Assembly (NCBI GenBank): GCA_965248675.1
Contig: CBDFJZ010000008.1
Span: forward strand, 1,674,001-1,738,000
Source: UBA6627 sp965248675
Lineage (GTDB): Bacteria > Chloroflexota > Dehalococcoidia > UBA2979
Length of the DNA: 64,000 bases
Reading direction: 5' to 3'
Under the pieces are notes generated by a model that saw only the letters and a program-made list of their open reading frames with translations, did no database searches and had not been told where the DNA came from. The translations under genes were made by a program, and so were the position numbers. Below are positions 8,787 to 17,035 of this stretch, piece after piece. Positions within the stretch are counted from its first letter, which is position 1. Each line of letters begins with the position of its first letter.

Positions 8787-9686
8787 CCCAGTGGCGCTCG
8801 CTTCGCGATCGGCAGCGTCCACTTCGCCGTCGTCAACGACGGCTCGCACTTCTACGACGCCGGCGCCATCTTCGGCGTGGTGCCGCGGGTGATGTGGGAG
8901 CGGCAGGTCCGAGAGCTGGACGATAGCTACCGGATGGAGACCGGCCTCAACTGCCTGCTGCTCCGTTCAGAAGGCAAGACGGTGCTGATCGAGTCCGGGG
9001 TCGGCGGCAAGCCCGGCGACCGCGAAGCCGCGGGTTCGCCCGCCGAGAACGGCACGCTGATGACCTCGCTTGCGGCGCTCGGCGTCGCGCCCGAGGAGAT
9101 CGACATCGTCGTCAACACGCACCTCCACTCCGACCACTGCGGCTGGAACACGAGCGTGGCGCCGGGCGGCGATCCCGAGGACCCCGATGCGCTCGTCCCG
9201 ACCTTCCCGAACGCCCGCTATTTCATCGGCGCACGCGAGTGGGAGGACGCGACGCATCCTAACGAGCGCACCCGCGCCACGTACCTCGCGCGCAACCTCG
9301 ATCCCGTCGCCGACCGCCTCGAGCTGCTGGACGGCGAGACCGCGATCACCGAGGAGATTCGGTTCCTGCCGACGCCCGGGCACACGCACGGCCACGGCGC
9401 CGTGGTTTTGCGCTCCGGCCAGGAGTGGGGCGTCTACGTGGGCGACATGGTGCAGCACCGCTCTCAGCTCGAACGTACGGCCTGGGTCTCCGGCCTCGAC
9501 GTGCTGCCGCTCGTCTCGATGGAGACGAAGAGGGAGCTGATCGAGCGCTGCATCGAGGCAGAGGCGCTGATCATGTTCTGCCACGGGCCGTATCCGGGCA
9601 TCGGTCGCATGACCCGCAACGAGCAGGGCTTCCGCAACTGGGTCGACGTCGAGCCCGATGGGGAGGGCTTGCCTCATTTGCAGTGA
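8781..9686 (+). CDS. Metallo-beta-lactamase-fold hydrolase
   Basis: A 301-residue MBL-fold protein with the zinc motif HLHSDH (NTHLHSDHCGW), a second His in PTPGHTHGHG, an Asp in VYVGDMV and a final His in MFCHGP. The family covers lactonases, hydrolases and related enzymes; the pattern GAIFGVVPRVMWE near the N terminus resembles quorum-quenching-lactonase-like MBL proteins, but the substrate is unknown. I prefer the GTG with GGAG at 7-nt spacing (second repeat copy), because homology begins just after it (RFAIGSVHFAVVNDG). The alternative GTG at 8724 would translate the repeat. Downstream of the PPOX gene. Confidence 0.85.
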   Translation: MIPSGARFAIGSVHFAVVNDGSHFYDAGAIFGVVPRVMWERQVRELDDSYRMETGLNCLLLRSEGKTVLIESGVGGKPGDREAAGSPAENGTLMTSLAALGVAPEEIDIVVNTHLHSDHCGWNTSVAPGGDPEDPDALVPTFPNARYFIGAREWEDATHPNERTRATYLARNLDPVADRLELLDGETAITEEIRFLPTPGHTHGHGAVVLRSGQEWGVYVGDMVQHRSQLERTAWVSGLDVLPLVSMETKRELIERCIEAEALIMFCHGPYPGIGRMTRNEQGFRNWVDVEPDGEGLPHLQ

Positions 9687-9872
9687 TACGCCGGAGCGAG
9701 AGGTTCGGACGCGAGCTCTGCATGCGGCTCCTCTTCTCGAACCCGCCCGCCCGCCCTTTGGATTCTCGGCGGCGCTGCTCCCGCAGCCCCCCGGCCGCGA
9801 CACGCTTCGCGGTCGCGCGCTGACTGATCGCTCGTCCCCCACGGCGCCTCTGTTCAGGACGGACGGTGCCAC

Positions 9873-11057
9873 GTGAGCGACGGAGGTCCGCTCGAGGACT
9901 TCATCCCGCTGATCCCGAAGCGGGATCCGGCTGAAGCCCTGCCAGACCTCGGCCAGCAGACGAATACGCTGGCGCTGGCCCATCTCTACATGAAGCAGGG
10001 CTGGCACCCCGCCCCCGTGCACAGCTTCACGCTGCCGCTCTGGTTCGGTGGGCTCTACGACGAACAGCGCGCCGCGCGGCAAGACGCCGCGATCTTCGAT
10101 CGCTCGCACCTCGGGCGCTTCTACGTCACCGGCGAACGGGCGATCGAGGCGCTGGGCCGCGTCTTCGCCTCGAACATCGCCGCGATTCCGCTGCTGGGGA
10201 TGCGGCGCGTGCTCGCGCTCCGCGAGGACGGCACGATCCTCGACATCCCCACGGTCTGGCGCCTCGATGAGGGTCGCTGGCTCGTCGTCACCGGCCCGCA
10301 GACGCAGATCCACCTGCCAGACATCGTCGAGGCGGTCGTCGCCGACCACGGCCTCGCGAACGACGTGCTGGTCCGCGACCGGCTGACGGAGAGCGTGATG
10401 TTCTCCGTCCAGGGCCCCCGTGCGGCCGAACGCCTCGAGGCCGTCGTTGGCACGACCATCCCTGGCGCGGTCCCCGAGGGCGAAGCGCACGAGCTGTTGC
10501 TCGGCGGCTACCGCGCGCTCGTCGCGCACACCTCGCAGGTCGCCGAGGACGGGTACTGGTTCGTCGTCTCGCCCGAGGTGGGCGAGCACTTCTGGGAGAA
10601 CAGCGTCGCCGCCGGCATCGTCCCGGCCGGTCTCGCCGCCCACGACGCGCTCCGCATCGAGGCCGGCGTGCTCGAGGCGCCCTACGAGACGCCCGTCCCG
10701 GCGACGCCAGCCGCCGCCGGCCTCGATGCCCTCTTGGAAGGCGCCGATCCCGAGGCGGCCGGCGCGGCTGCCCTGGCGGACAACGCCCCATCGGAGCGGG
10801 TCATTCGGGCGATCAAGCTGACCGGCCGCGGCCTCGCGACGCGGGGCGACCGCGTCCACGCCGGCGGCGAGAACGTCGGCGCGTGCGTGAACGCCGCGTA
10901 CTCGGCCTACCTCGAGGCGAGCATTGCCCTCGCCTATCTGCCGCCCGCGCTCGCCCGCGTCGAGGTCGAGGTGGACGGGGCGATGGTGCCAGCGGAAGTC
11001 GCGACGCTTCCGCTGCTGTGCCCACCCTCGGAGCGACCGAAGCTCGAGGGCGGTTAG
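9873..11057 (+). CDS. GcvT-like aminomethyltransferase family protein
   Basis: A 394-residue folate-binding protein of the glycine-cleavage T / YgfZ / dimethylglycine-dehydrogenase superfamily. The N-terminal part has the family features: GGLYDEQRAARQDAAIFDRSHLGRF, VTGPQT, a core stretch MFSVQGPRAAERL and the substrate-domain motif AHDALRIEAGVLE. A C-terminal barrel ends in MVPAEVATLPL. No lipoyl protein, GcvP or other glycine-cleavage gene is nearby, so this is probably a stand-alone paralogue (demethylase or repair role) rather than GcvT itself. GTG start. The stop is followed within a few bases by a MarR-like relic in another frame. Confidence 0.8.
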   Translation: MSDGGPLEDFIPLIPKRDPAEALPDLGQQTNTLALAHLYMKQGWHPAPVHSFTLPLWFGGLYDEQRAARQDAAIFDRSHLGRFYVTGERAIEALGRVFASNIAAIPLLGMRRVLALREDGTILDIPTVWRLDEGRWLVVTGPQTQIHLPDIVEAVVADHGLANDVLVRDRLTESVMFSVQGPRAAERLEAVVGTTIPGAVPEGEAHELLLGGYRALVAHTSQVAEDGYWFVVSPEVGEHFWENSVAAGIVPAGLAAHDALRIEAGVLEAPYETPVPATPAAAGLDALLEGADPEAAGAAALADNAPSERVIRAIKLTGRGLATRGDRVHAGGENVGACVNAAYSAYLEASIALAYLPPALARVEVEVDGAMVPAEVATLPLLCPPSERPKLEGG

Positions 11058-11059
11058 GC

Positions 11060-11269
11060 CAGCGGCGGCCGGATCGGCGCGACGGGCGCGTGGTTATCGT
11101 CGCCGCGACGCGTCGCGGGCGGCGGGTGATGGAGCGGGCGCGGGCGCGACGGGTCAGACGGCTGGCTCGACAGCTGCGCGAGTTGCCCCGGGCGGGGCTC
11201 GAGCTATTGCAGCGCGCGGCCGACGCGCTCGAGCGTGTCGAGGCAACCGATCCAGACGCGCGGCATGAG
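11060..11269 (+). pseudogene. Relic of a MarR-family regulator (C-terminal part)
   Basis: Right after the GcvT-like gene one frame reads RRPDRRDGRVVIVAATRRGRR and then a long basic helix (RARRVRRLARQL, LELLQRAADALERVE). This is the layout of the MarR wing (RxPDxxDRRxxxVxLTxxGR) and C-terminal dimerisation helix. There is no room for the N-terminal helices or the first part of the winged helix, because the GcvT-like coding sequence is intact up to 11057, and the frame does not stop where MarR proteins end. I infer a decayed or truncated copy. The basic composition of GC-rich shadow frames could mimic this, so confidence is moderate. Confidence 0.45.
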
Positions 11270-11327
11270 GACGACCCGGACTGCCCGGGAAGCTTAATCG
11301 CGGCAACAGCCGCCCAGCGTGTGCCCG

Positions 11328-12044
11328 CTAAGGCGCCGCGAGTGCAAGGACGGGTGCGAGTAAGCGCTCGACTGCTCGACGTTCCGTTGCGCTCGGCTCG
11401 CCGTCCCATCCAACGAGTAGTGGTTCTCCCGCGCGCCACCATCCGCCGACCGGCGCGAGCGCAGTTGCAGCGGCAGTGGCGTGCTGGTCAGCGTCCGCGC
11501 TCTCGATCACCGCCAGCAACGCTGCGAGGAACGTCGGATCCGATTCGCGGAGCGAAATCACCGCCCGTTCGACACCCGGAAACATACGGTGTCGAGCCAT
11601 GAAGTAGGTGTGCTGGAGCCAATAGCTCTCGGCGCTCGCCAGCAGTTGGGCCGCTTCCGGGTCTGTCTCGCTCAGCTTTCGCAGCTTCAGGTTCGCGTGC
11701 CGGAGCCCGAACCGGGCGCCGCCGCTCCACCACGAGACGTCCGCGTCGCTTCGGCTCCCGGAGAACAGACCCTCCGGGTCCCAGAGCACCCGCAGCTCCT
11801 CCGGGGGCACGAACTCGATCCCGCTCGCCACGGCGCGCAGGCTCAGGTCAACCGGAATCCCGCGGGCGAAGAAGTGAACCGTATCCATCGGTGGTGACTC
11901 GACAATCCCGACCAGGTCGATGTCAGAGTGCTTGCCCCACGCTTCGAGGGCAGTCGAGCCGTAGGTCGCGATCGCTCGCACGCCGTCGCAGGCTTGAAGC
12001 GCCTCGACGAGGTCGCGATGTAGCTTGGCGAAATCGGAGACCAC
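11328..12044 (-). CDS. Nucleotidyltransferase-domain protein
   Basis: A 238-residue protein with a minimal nucleotidyltransferase motif near the N terminus: GSTALEAWGKHSDIDL, with Gly-Ser at 29-30 and catalytic Asp-x-Asp at 41-43. The second part (about 110-230) is helical, with Trp-rich stretches resembling the C-terminal helical domains of aminoglycoside- or lincosamide-type nucleotidyltransferases, but the acceptor cannot be read. No HEPN partner gene is adjacent, which argues against a MNT-HEPN toxin system. GTG start. It lies 15 nt downstream of the SDR gene on the same strand. Confidence 0.7.
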   Translation of the reverse strand: MVSDFAKLHRDLVEALQACDGVRAIATYGSTALEAWGKHSDIDLVGIVESPPMDTVHFFARGIPVDLSLRAVASGIEFVPPEELRVLWDPEGLFSGSRSDADVSWWSGGARFGLRHANLKLRKLSETDPEAAQLLASAESYWLQHTYFMARHRMFPGVERAVISLRESDPTFLAALLAVIESADADQHATAAATALAPVGGWWRAGEPLLVGWDGEPSATERRAVERLLAPVLALAAP

Positions 12045-12059
12045 TGGTGACCTCGTCTC

Positions 12060-12842
12060 CTAGCGCCGCGTGGCGAGTCCGCCGCCGTCGATCGGGTAGA
12101 TGCCGCCGTTGATGAACGAGGCGTCGTCGCTGCAGAGATAGGTGACCAGCCCGGCGATCTCCTCCGGTGTCCCGTAACGCCCCATCAGGTTCGCTGCCTT
12201 CATCGCGTCGCGCGCCAGTTCTGGCGCGTCCGGGCTCGAACCCCGCTCCAGCTCCGCGCCCATCGGCGTGTCGATCACTCCCGGACAGATTGCGTTCACG
12301 CGGATGCCTTGCGCGACGAGCGTGATCGCCGCCGACCTGGTCATCCCGACCACGGCGTGTTTGCTCGCGCCGTACGCGAACAGCGTCGGCGTGCCCTGCA
12401 GCCCGGCGATCGAGGCGGTGTTGACGATCGCGCCGCCGCCGTGCTCCGCCATCAGCGGCGCGACCTCGCGCATCCCCAGCCACACGCCTTTCACGTTCAC
12501 CGCCAGCACGCGGTCGAACTGCTCCTCGAGGTAGTCGAACAGGCCAGCGACCGGACCGAGGATGCCGGCGTTGTTGAAGAAGTAGTCGAGGCGTCCGAAT
12601 CGCTCGCGCGTGCTCGCCACGTAGCCGCGCACCTCGTGCGCCTTCGTCACGTCGGCCGTGACCACGTGCGCCTCACGGCCCGCTCGCTCCACGGCCGCGA
12701 CGGTTTCCTCGAGGTCGGTGTCCTCGAGGTCGATCAACACGAGGTCCGCGCCGTCCTCGGCGAAGCGCTGGGCCGCTGCGCGGCCGATGCCGCCGGCGGC
12801 GCCGGTGACGGCGGCCACTTTGCCCTCGAATCGATCGGCCAT
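12060..12842 (-). CDS. SDR family oxidoreductase
   Basis: A 260-residue classical short-chain dehydrogenase. It has the NAD(P) motif TGAAGGIGRA (residues 14-23), an acidic residue after beta-2 (LIDLED, which favours NAD+), NNAG, the Ser of TASIAG and the YGASK active site. It ends in the usual FINGGIYPIDGGG stretch. Members reduce or oxidise ketone/alcohol pairs in fatty-acid, sugar or steroid pathways; the substrate is unknown. The ATG is preceded by GGGGGG-type purines. It may form an operon with the downstream nucleotidyltransferase gene. Confidence 0.9.
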   Translation of the reverse strand: MADRFEGKVAAVTGAAGGIGRAAAQRFAEDGADLVLIDLEDTDLEETVAAVERAGREAHVVTADVTKAHEVRGYVASTRERFGRLDYFFNNAGILGPVAGLFDYLEEQFDRVLAVNVKGVWLGMREVAPLMAEHGGGAIVNTASIAGLQGTPTLFAYGASKHAVVGMTRSAAITLVAQGIRVNAICPGVIDTPMGAELERGSSPDAPELARDAMKAANLMGRYGTPEEIAGLVTYLCSDDASFINGGIYPIDGGGLATRR

Positions 12843-12900
12843 CGGGAACCCCCCGCTGTTCGGACGCGAGAGCGGAATATCGCATATCGCCCGAACGGGG

Positions 12901-13905
12901 TCAGTCGGCGGCGAAACGATCGGTCGCTTGGACGATCGCCGAGGCGAGGTCCGGCTGGTTCGCCGCGTGCCCGGCGTCCTCGACGATGAGGAGGTCCGCC
13001 TTCGGCCACGAGGCCGCTAGCCGTTCCGCGGTGCCGATCGTCTGCATGTCATGGCGACCGTTGATCAAGACGGCAGGGCGCTCAGCGACGGCTTCGAGCC
13101 CTCCCAGAAGCTCCCCATCCTCGAGCCAGGCGTAGTGACGCGCGTAGTGCGAGACGATCCGTGCGAAGGCGAGGGCGTACGAGGGGTCACGGAAACGCGG
13201 CAACAGCTCGGTGGTTGGCGGCCACGCCGGGCTGGCGGACTCCCACAGGCACCACTCGTGCGCCGCCTCCTTGCGAACAGCCGGGTCGGGGTCGAACAGC
13301 CGCTCGTGGTACGCCTCGACGATGTCGCGGTCGCGGTCGGCCTCCGGAAGCGCCGACCGCAGGCGTTCCCACTGCGCCGGGAAGTGCTCCGCGAGTCCGC
13401 CTCGAAAGACCCAGTCGAACTCTTCGTGGAGGCCGGCGGTGACGCCGTGCAGCACCAGTTCCGTCACACGCTCCGCGTGCGCCTCGGCGTACGCGAGGGC
13501 AAGCGTGCTGCCCCACGACCCGCCGAGGACGAGCCAGCGCTCGATCCCGAGCTGCTCGCGGACGCGCTCGATGTCCGCCAGCAGCTGCGGCGTGGTGTTC
13601 GCTTCGAGGTCCACGTCCGGCTGACTCGCGTGCGGCCGGCTGCGGCCACAGTTGCGCTGGTCGATCAGCACGACCCGGTAGCGCTCAGGGTCGAACAACC
13701 GGCGATGCCACGGCGTACAGCCCGATCCGGGGCCGCCGTGCAGCACCAGCGCCGGCTTGCCCTCGGGCGCTCCGCACGTCTCCCAGTACACGGCGTGGCC
13801 ATCGCCCACCTCGAGGCGGCCATGGTCGTACGGCTCGATCTCCGGGTAGGGCTCCGCCATCACGCGCACCGTCGATTCATCGGAACTGCCATCAGTACGC
13901 GACAT
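12901..13905 (-). CDS. pip: Prolyl aminopeptidase (alpha/beta hydrolase)
   Basis: A 334-residue cytoplasmic serine peptidase of family S33 that removes N-terminal proline. Oxyanion motif HGGPGSG at 56-62, the family-typical DQRNCGRSRPH, the nucleophile elbow GGSWGS with Ser130, an Asp in NGRHDMQT and His in EDAGHAANQP. The cap domain (about 150-250) contains EWCLWE. The upstream ATG overlaps the preceding gene by 14 nt; the second ATG at 13860 (MAEPYPEIEPY) matches the usual family start and is a good alternative. It follows an unknown gene on the same strand. Confidence 0.92.
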   Translation of the reverse strand: MSRTDGSSDESTVRVMAEPYPEIEPYDHGRLEVGDGHAVYWETCGAPEGKPALVLHGGPGSGCTPWHRRLFDPERYRVVLIDQRNCGRSRPHASQPDVDLEANTTPQLLADIERVREQLGIERWLVLGGSWGSTLALAYAEAHAERVTELVLHGVTAGLHEEFDWVFRGGLAEHFPAQWERLRSALPEADRDRDIVEAYHERLFDPDPAVRKEAAHEWCLWESASPAWPPTTELLPRFRDPSYALAFARIVSHYARHYAWLEDGELLGGLEAVAERPAVLINGRHDMQTIGTAERLAASWPKADLLIVEDAGHAANQPDLASAIVQATDRFAAD

Positions 13906-14539
13906 CCACCGGGTTGCCCCACTGGAACGGTCGCGTCAGCACGTGGCCCAGCTCCCGCTCGCCGGCGAAGTGGCGGAGCGCGGCGATCAGCGGCTCCGTC
14001 AGCTCCAGCCGGTAGCCGACGTCCTGCGCGTAGAACCGCAGATTGAGGTAGGTGTCGACGTAGAGCAGCCGGCCCGCCGCCGCCGGCAGCTCGTGGTCTG
14101 CGTCGTTCGCGAACTGTGCGACGCTGCCGAGTACGCTTTCCAGGCTTTCCTGCGGATGCACCCGTCGCGCGGCGACGACCGTGTCGTGCTCCGCCACCGA
14201 GATGCACATCGCCCCGCCCTGTTCTTCGACGAACTTCGGGGCTCCGAGGTGCTCCGCCGCCCAGGCGAAGGCACACGCCTCGCTGAACACATCCTCCATC
14301 CGCTGCTCCGACTCCCAGGTCGCCAGGTGCGGGTCTACGAGGGCGGCGCGGGCGCGGGCCTCGAAGCGCTCGTACGCGCCGCAATCCTCGACGGCGTCGA
14401 GCGCGCGGCCGAGCCAGTAAAGCGGCGGGTTGTGCTCCGGGGTGCGCGTTTTGATCCGCGCCACCCACGACGGGTTGCCCGGACGAGGGTCGGGCTCGAC
14501 CTCGGGAAAGATGCGATCGAGCCATGGTCCGATGTCCAC
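13892..14539 (-). CDS. Hypothetical protein, 215 aa
   Basis: I do not recognise the family. The protein is soluble, with no signal peptide or membrane helix, and starts MDIGPWLDRIFPEVEP. It is mostly helical, with several conserved-looking Trp/His/Tyr positions (NPPLYWLGRALDAVE near residue 40, FAWAAEHLGAPKFVEEQGG near 92). It ends right at the pip start (overlap of 14 nt if the longer pip start is used), so the two are probably translated together. The codon-position pattern is typical of this genome, so it is very likely a real gene. Confidence 0.7.
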   Translation of the reverse strand: MDIGPWLDRIFPEVEPDPRPGNPSWVARIKTRTPEHNPPLYWLGRALDAVEDCGAYERFEARARAALVDPHLATWESEQRMEDVFSEACAFAWAAEHLGAPKFVEEQGGAMCISVAEHDTVVAARRVHPQESLESVLGSVAQFANDADHELPAAAGRLLYVDTYLNLRFYAQDVGYRLELTEPLIAALRHFAGERELGHVLTRPFQWGNPVDVAY

Positions 14540-14639
14540 GGCGTCATGCTAGCGCGCGTCCCCGCGCCCACGGCGCGGCGCGGCCCAGCGGCCGAGGATC
14601 CCGATACCCCCCTCCCGAGGCCACCCGTAGAGTCGAGGC

Positions 14640-15476
14640 GTGGGCGATGTCGACGACCTGCTGCGCGCTGTCTTCCTCGGTCTGGTCCAGGCGGTGACGG
14701 AGTTCTTGCCCATCTCATCGTCGGGGCACCTCGTGTTGGCGCCGGAGCTGGTCGGCGACGAGGTCAGCGGCCTCACCTTCGACGTGGGGCTTCACCTCGG
14801 CACGATGGTCGCGGTGATCGCCTACTTCTGGCGCGACTGGCTGCGGATCATTGGCAGCGGGCTGCGCGATCTCGCGCGGCACGGGCTGCGGCTGAGTGCG
14901 TGGTCGCAGTACTCGCTGCTGGGCGTCTGGATCGTGCTAGGCACGATCCCGGCGGTCGTGATCGGACTGCTGTTCGCTGACTCGATCGACCGCGAGCTGC
15001 GCGAGCCCTGGGTCGTCGGGGTGACGCTGATCGCATTCGGCCTCGTGATCGGCGTGCTCGACCGCTGGGGCGGCACCGTCGCGCGGCTGCTCGACATGAC
15101 GCCCGGCCGTTCCTTCACGATCGGCGTCGCGCAGGCGGTCGCGCTGATCCCGGGGGTCTCGAGGTCTGGTGTGACGATCGCTGCCGGACGCGGCCTCGGC
15201 TTCGACCGGCCCTCGGCGGCGCGCTTCTCGTTCCTGCTGTCAGCGCCGGTCGTGTTTGGCGCCGGGGTTCTGCAGTTCAGCGACGCGCTGACGAGCGACG
15301 AGACGATCCTGTGGGGGCCGCTGATCCTCGGTGCGACCGTGGCGGCGCTGGTCGGGGCGCTGGTGATCCGCTGGTTGCTCGGGTATCTCGTGGCGGGAAC
15401 GTTGCTGCCGTTCGTCTGGTATAGGATCGGCCTCGGCGCGCTGGTGCTCGTGCTGAGCGCGACCGGCGTGATCTGA
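14640..15476 (+). CDS. uppP: Undecaprenyl-diphosphatase UppP (BacA family)
   Basis: A 278-residue polytopic membrane enzyme that dephosphorylates undecaprenyl diphosphate to regenerate the lipid carrier for peptidoglycan synthesis. Both signature regions are present: QAVTEFLPISSSGHL at about 18-32 and the Arg-containing GVSRSGVTIAAGRGLG near 176. About eight hydrophobic helices. The GTG start lies seven bases after a TAGAGT -10-like hexamer with no Shine-Dalgarno, suggesting a leaderless message. It is divergent from the unknown gene and followed by the three-SDR operon. Cell-wall role fits murA, murI and mreB elsewhere in the window. Confidence 0.95.
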   Translation: MGDVDDLLRAVFLGLVQAVTEFLPISSSGHLVLAPELVGDEVSGLTFDVGLHLGTMVAVIAYFWRDWLRIIGSGLRDLARHGLRLSAWSQYSLLGVWIVLGTIPAVVIGLLFADSIDRELREPWVVGVTLIAFGLVIGVLDRWGGTVARLLDMTPGRSFTIGVAQAVALIPGVSRSGVTIAAGRGLGFDRPSAARFSFLLSAPVVFGAGVLQFSDALTSDETILWGPLILGATVAALVGALVIRWLLGYLVAGTLLPFVWYRIGLGALVLVLSATGVI

Positions 15477-15545
15477 TCCACCGCTCCCCACCCGCCGGCG
15501 AAACCGCTCGAGGTGTCCTCGCGCAGCCCGGGGAGGAGGGAACCC

Positions 15546-16214
15546 ATGGACGTCGATCTCTCCGGGCGTAGCGCGATGGTGGTCGGCGCCGAGTTCGAGG
15601 CGGGAGGCGCGATCGCGCTGGCCCTGGCCGAGGCCGGCGCGGACGTCGCCGTCTGTGCGCTGCAGCCCGACGAGAGCGTGCTGCGATCGCGCAAGGCGAA
15701 GCGCGCGATCGAAGCGATGGGCCGCCGCTCCGCGGAGTACGTGATGGATGTCATGCTCGGCCGGAACGTCCAGGTCACGACGCGCCAGGTGGCGAAGGAG
15801 ATGGATGGCCTCGATATCGTCGTCAGCGCGGGTGAGCTCGCGCTGGAGGCCCCGCTCGACAAGATCAGCGAGACCGACCTCGCGAAGGTCGTCGCCCTCA
15901 ACTTCAGCTCGCACCTGTTCGTGATCCGCTCCGCGGCCGGCGAGTTCGCTCGCCACGAGGTCGTCGACGGGCAGCGCGGCAGCATCCTCGTCGTGACCCC
16001 CGATCGAGGCGGGCAGCCGGGCCTGGCGGCCGTCGCCGGCGCCCAGGCCGGCGCACGCCAGCTCGTCCGCGAGGCGGGACGCGAGTTCACGGACGCGGGC
16101 ATCCGCGTCAACGGCCTGACCGTCGCGGACGGCGCATCCGTCGAGGCGATCGCTCGCGCGGCGCTCGGCATCGTGGGTGGTACCGCAACCGGCGACGTCG
16201 TCGATATCGCGTAG
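15546..16214 (+). CDS. Degenerate SDR-like protein (active site lost)
   Basis: A 222-residue protein with an SDR Rossmann fold but no complete catalytic apparatus. The start is the ATG after GGGAGGAGGGAACCC. The cofactor loop is altered (VVGAEFEAGGAI instead of TGxxxGIG), the NNAG position reads VSAGE, and the Tyr-x-x-x-Lys site aligns with Val163-AGA-Gln167. The C terminus lacks the usual DGG ending. The next two genes are SDR paralogues 20 nt and 0 nt downstream, suggesting a structural or regulatory subunit of a heteromeric reductase. This is inference; a diverged enzyme with unusual chemistry is the alternative. Confidence 0.8.
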   Translation: MDVDLSGRSAMVVGAEFEAGGAIALALAEAGADVAVCALQPDESVLRSRKAKRAIEAMGRRSAEYVMDVMLGRNVQVTTRQVAKEMDGLDIVVSAGELALEAPLDKISETDLAKVVALNFSSHLFVIRSAAGEFARHEVVDGQRGSILVVTPDRGGQPGLAAVAGAQAGARQLVREAGREFTDAGIRVNGLTVADGASVEAIARAALGIVGGTATGDVVDIA

Positions 16215-16234
16215 GCTCGGACGGGAGGTCTGGC

Positions 16235-17035
16235 ATGCCGATCCTCGACCGATTCGACCTGAGCGGTCGAACCGCGATCGTCACCGGCGCGGGCAGCAAC
16301 CTCGGCCGCGAGATGGCGATCGCCCTCGCCGAGGCCGGCGCGGACATCGTTGGCGCCGGCCGCCGCCCCGAGCCGCTCGAGGAGACCGGCGCGCTGGTCC
16401 GCAAGCATGGCCGGCGCTACCTCGCGCGGCCGACCGACGTCACCGACTCGTCCGCGGTGAACGCGCTGGTCGCCGAGGCGATCGCGGAGTTCGGGACGGT
16501 CGAGATCCTCGTGAACAACGCCGGAGGCGGCAGTGCCGGCGCGGGTAAGATGCTGTCGGAGCTGACGGACGAGGACTGGCAGCTCGGGATCGACACCAAC
16601 CTCACCTCCGCGTTCTTCTGCTCGCGCGCCGTCATCGAGCACTTCGTGGAGCAAGGATTCGGACGGATCATCAACATCACCTCCGGCCTCGGCTACCGGT
16701 CCGCGCGCCAGCGGTTCATGTACCCGATCGCGAAGGCCGGCGTGATCTCGCTGACGAAGGCGCTGGCGGTCAGCTACGCGCGCGAGAACATCCGCGCTAC
16801 CTGCATCGCGCCCGGCATGTTCCCCCACGAACTGACGCTCGAGGTCGAAAACCGTGCGGGCCTGCAGGCGGCCGGGCGCCACGGTCGCCTCGAGGAGATC
16901 GGGCCGCTCACGGTGTTCCTGGCGTCCCAGGCGGCGGACTACCTTTCGGGCGAGACGATCCTGATCGACGGCGGCGCGATCGCCGCCGGCGTCACGCCCG
17001 CGGGGATGATCCCGGCGATCGAGGGGGCCTCGTAA
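16235..17035 (+). CDS. SDR family oxidoreductase (intact active site)
   Basis: A 266-residue classical SDR, closest in pattern to gluconate-5-dehydrogenase / 3-oxoacyl-reductase types. TGAGSNLGREM cofactor loop (18-28), NNAG (94-97), Asn122, Ser150 in ITSG, and Tyr163-x-x-x-Lys167 (FMYPIAKAG), so the full Asn-Ser-Tyr-Lys tetrad is present. An Arg pair after beta-2 (AGRRPE) hints at NADP preference. The C terminus has ETILIDGGAIAAGV. It is flanked by two paralogues with defective sites; its TAA is directly followed by the next GTG, so the three are cotranscribed and closely coupled. Confidence 0.9.
   Translation: MPILDRFDLSGRTAIVTGAGSNLGREMAIALAEAGADIVGAGRRPEPLEETGALVRKHGRRYLARPTDVTDSSAVNALVAEAIAEFGTVEILVNNAGGGSAGAGKMLSELTDEDWQLGIDTNLTSAFFCSRAVIEHFVEQGFGRIINITSGLGYRSARQRFMYPIAKAGVISLTKALAVSYARENIRATCIAPGMFPHELTLEVENRAGLQAAGRHGRLEEIGPLTVFLASQAADYLSGETILIDGGAIAAGVTPAGMIPAIEGAS

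Noticed and set aside
11328..12044. MNT-HEPN toxin-antitoxin system
   Set aside because: Only a nucleotidyltransferase-domain gene is present; no HEPN-type partner lies next to it and the protein is longer than minimal MNT antitoxins.
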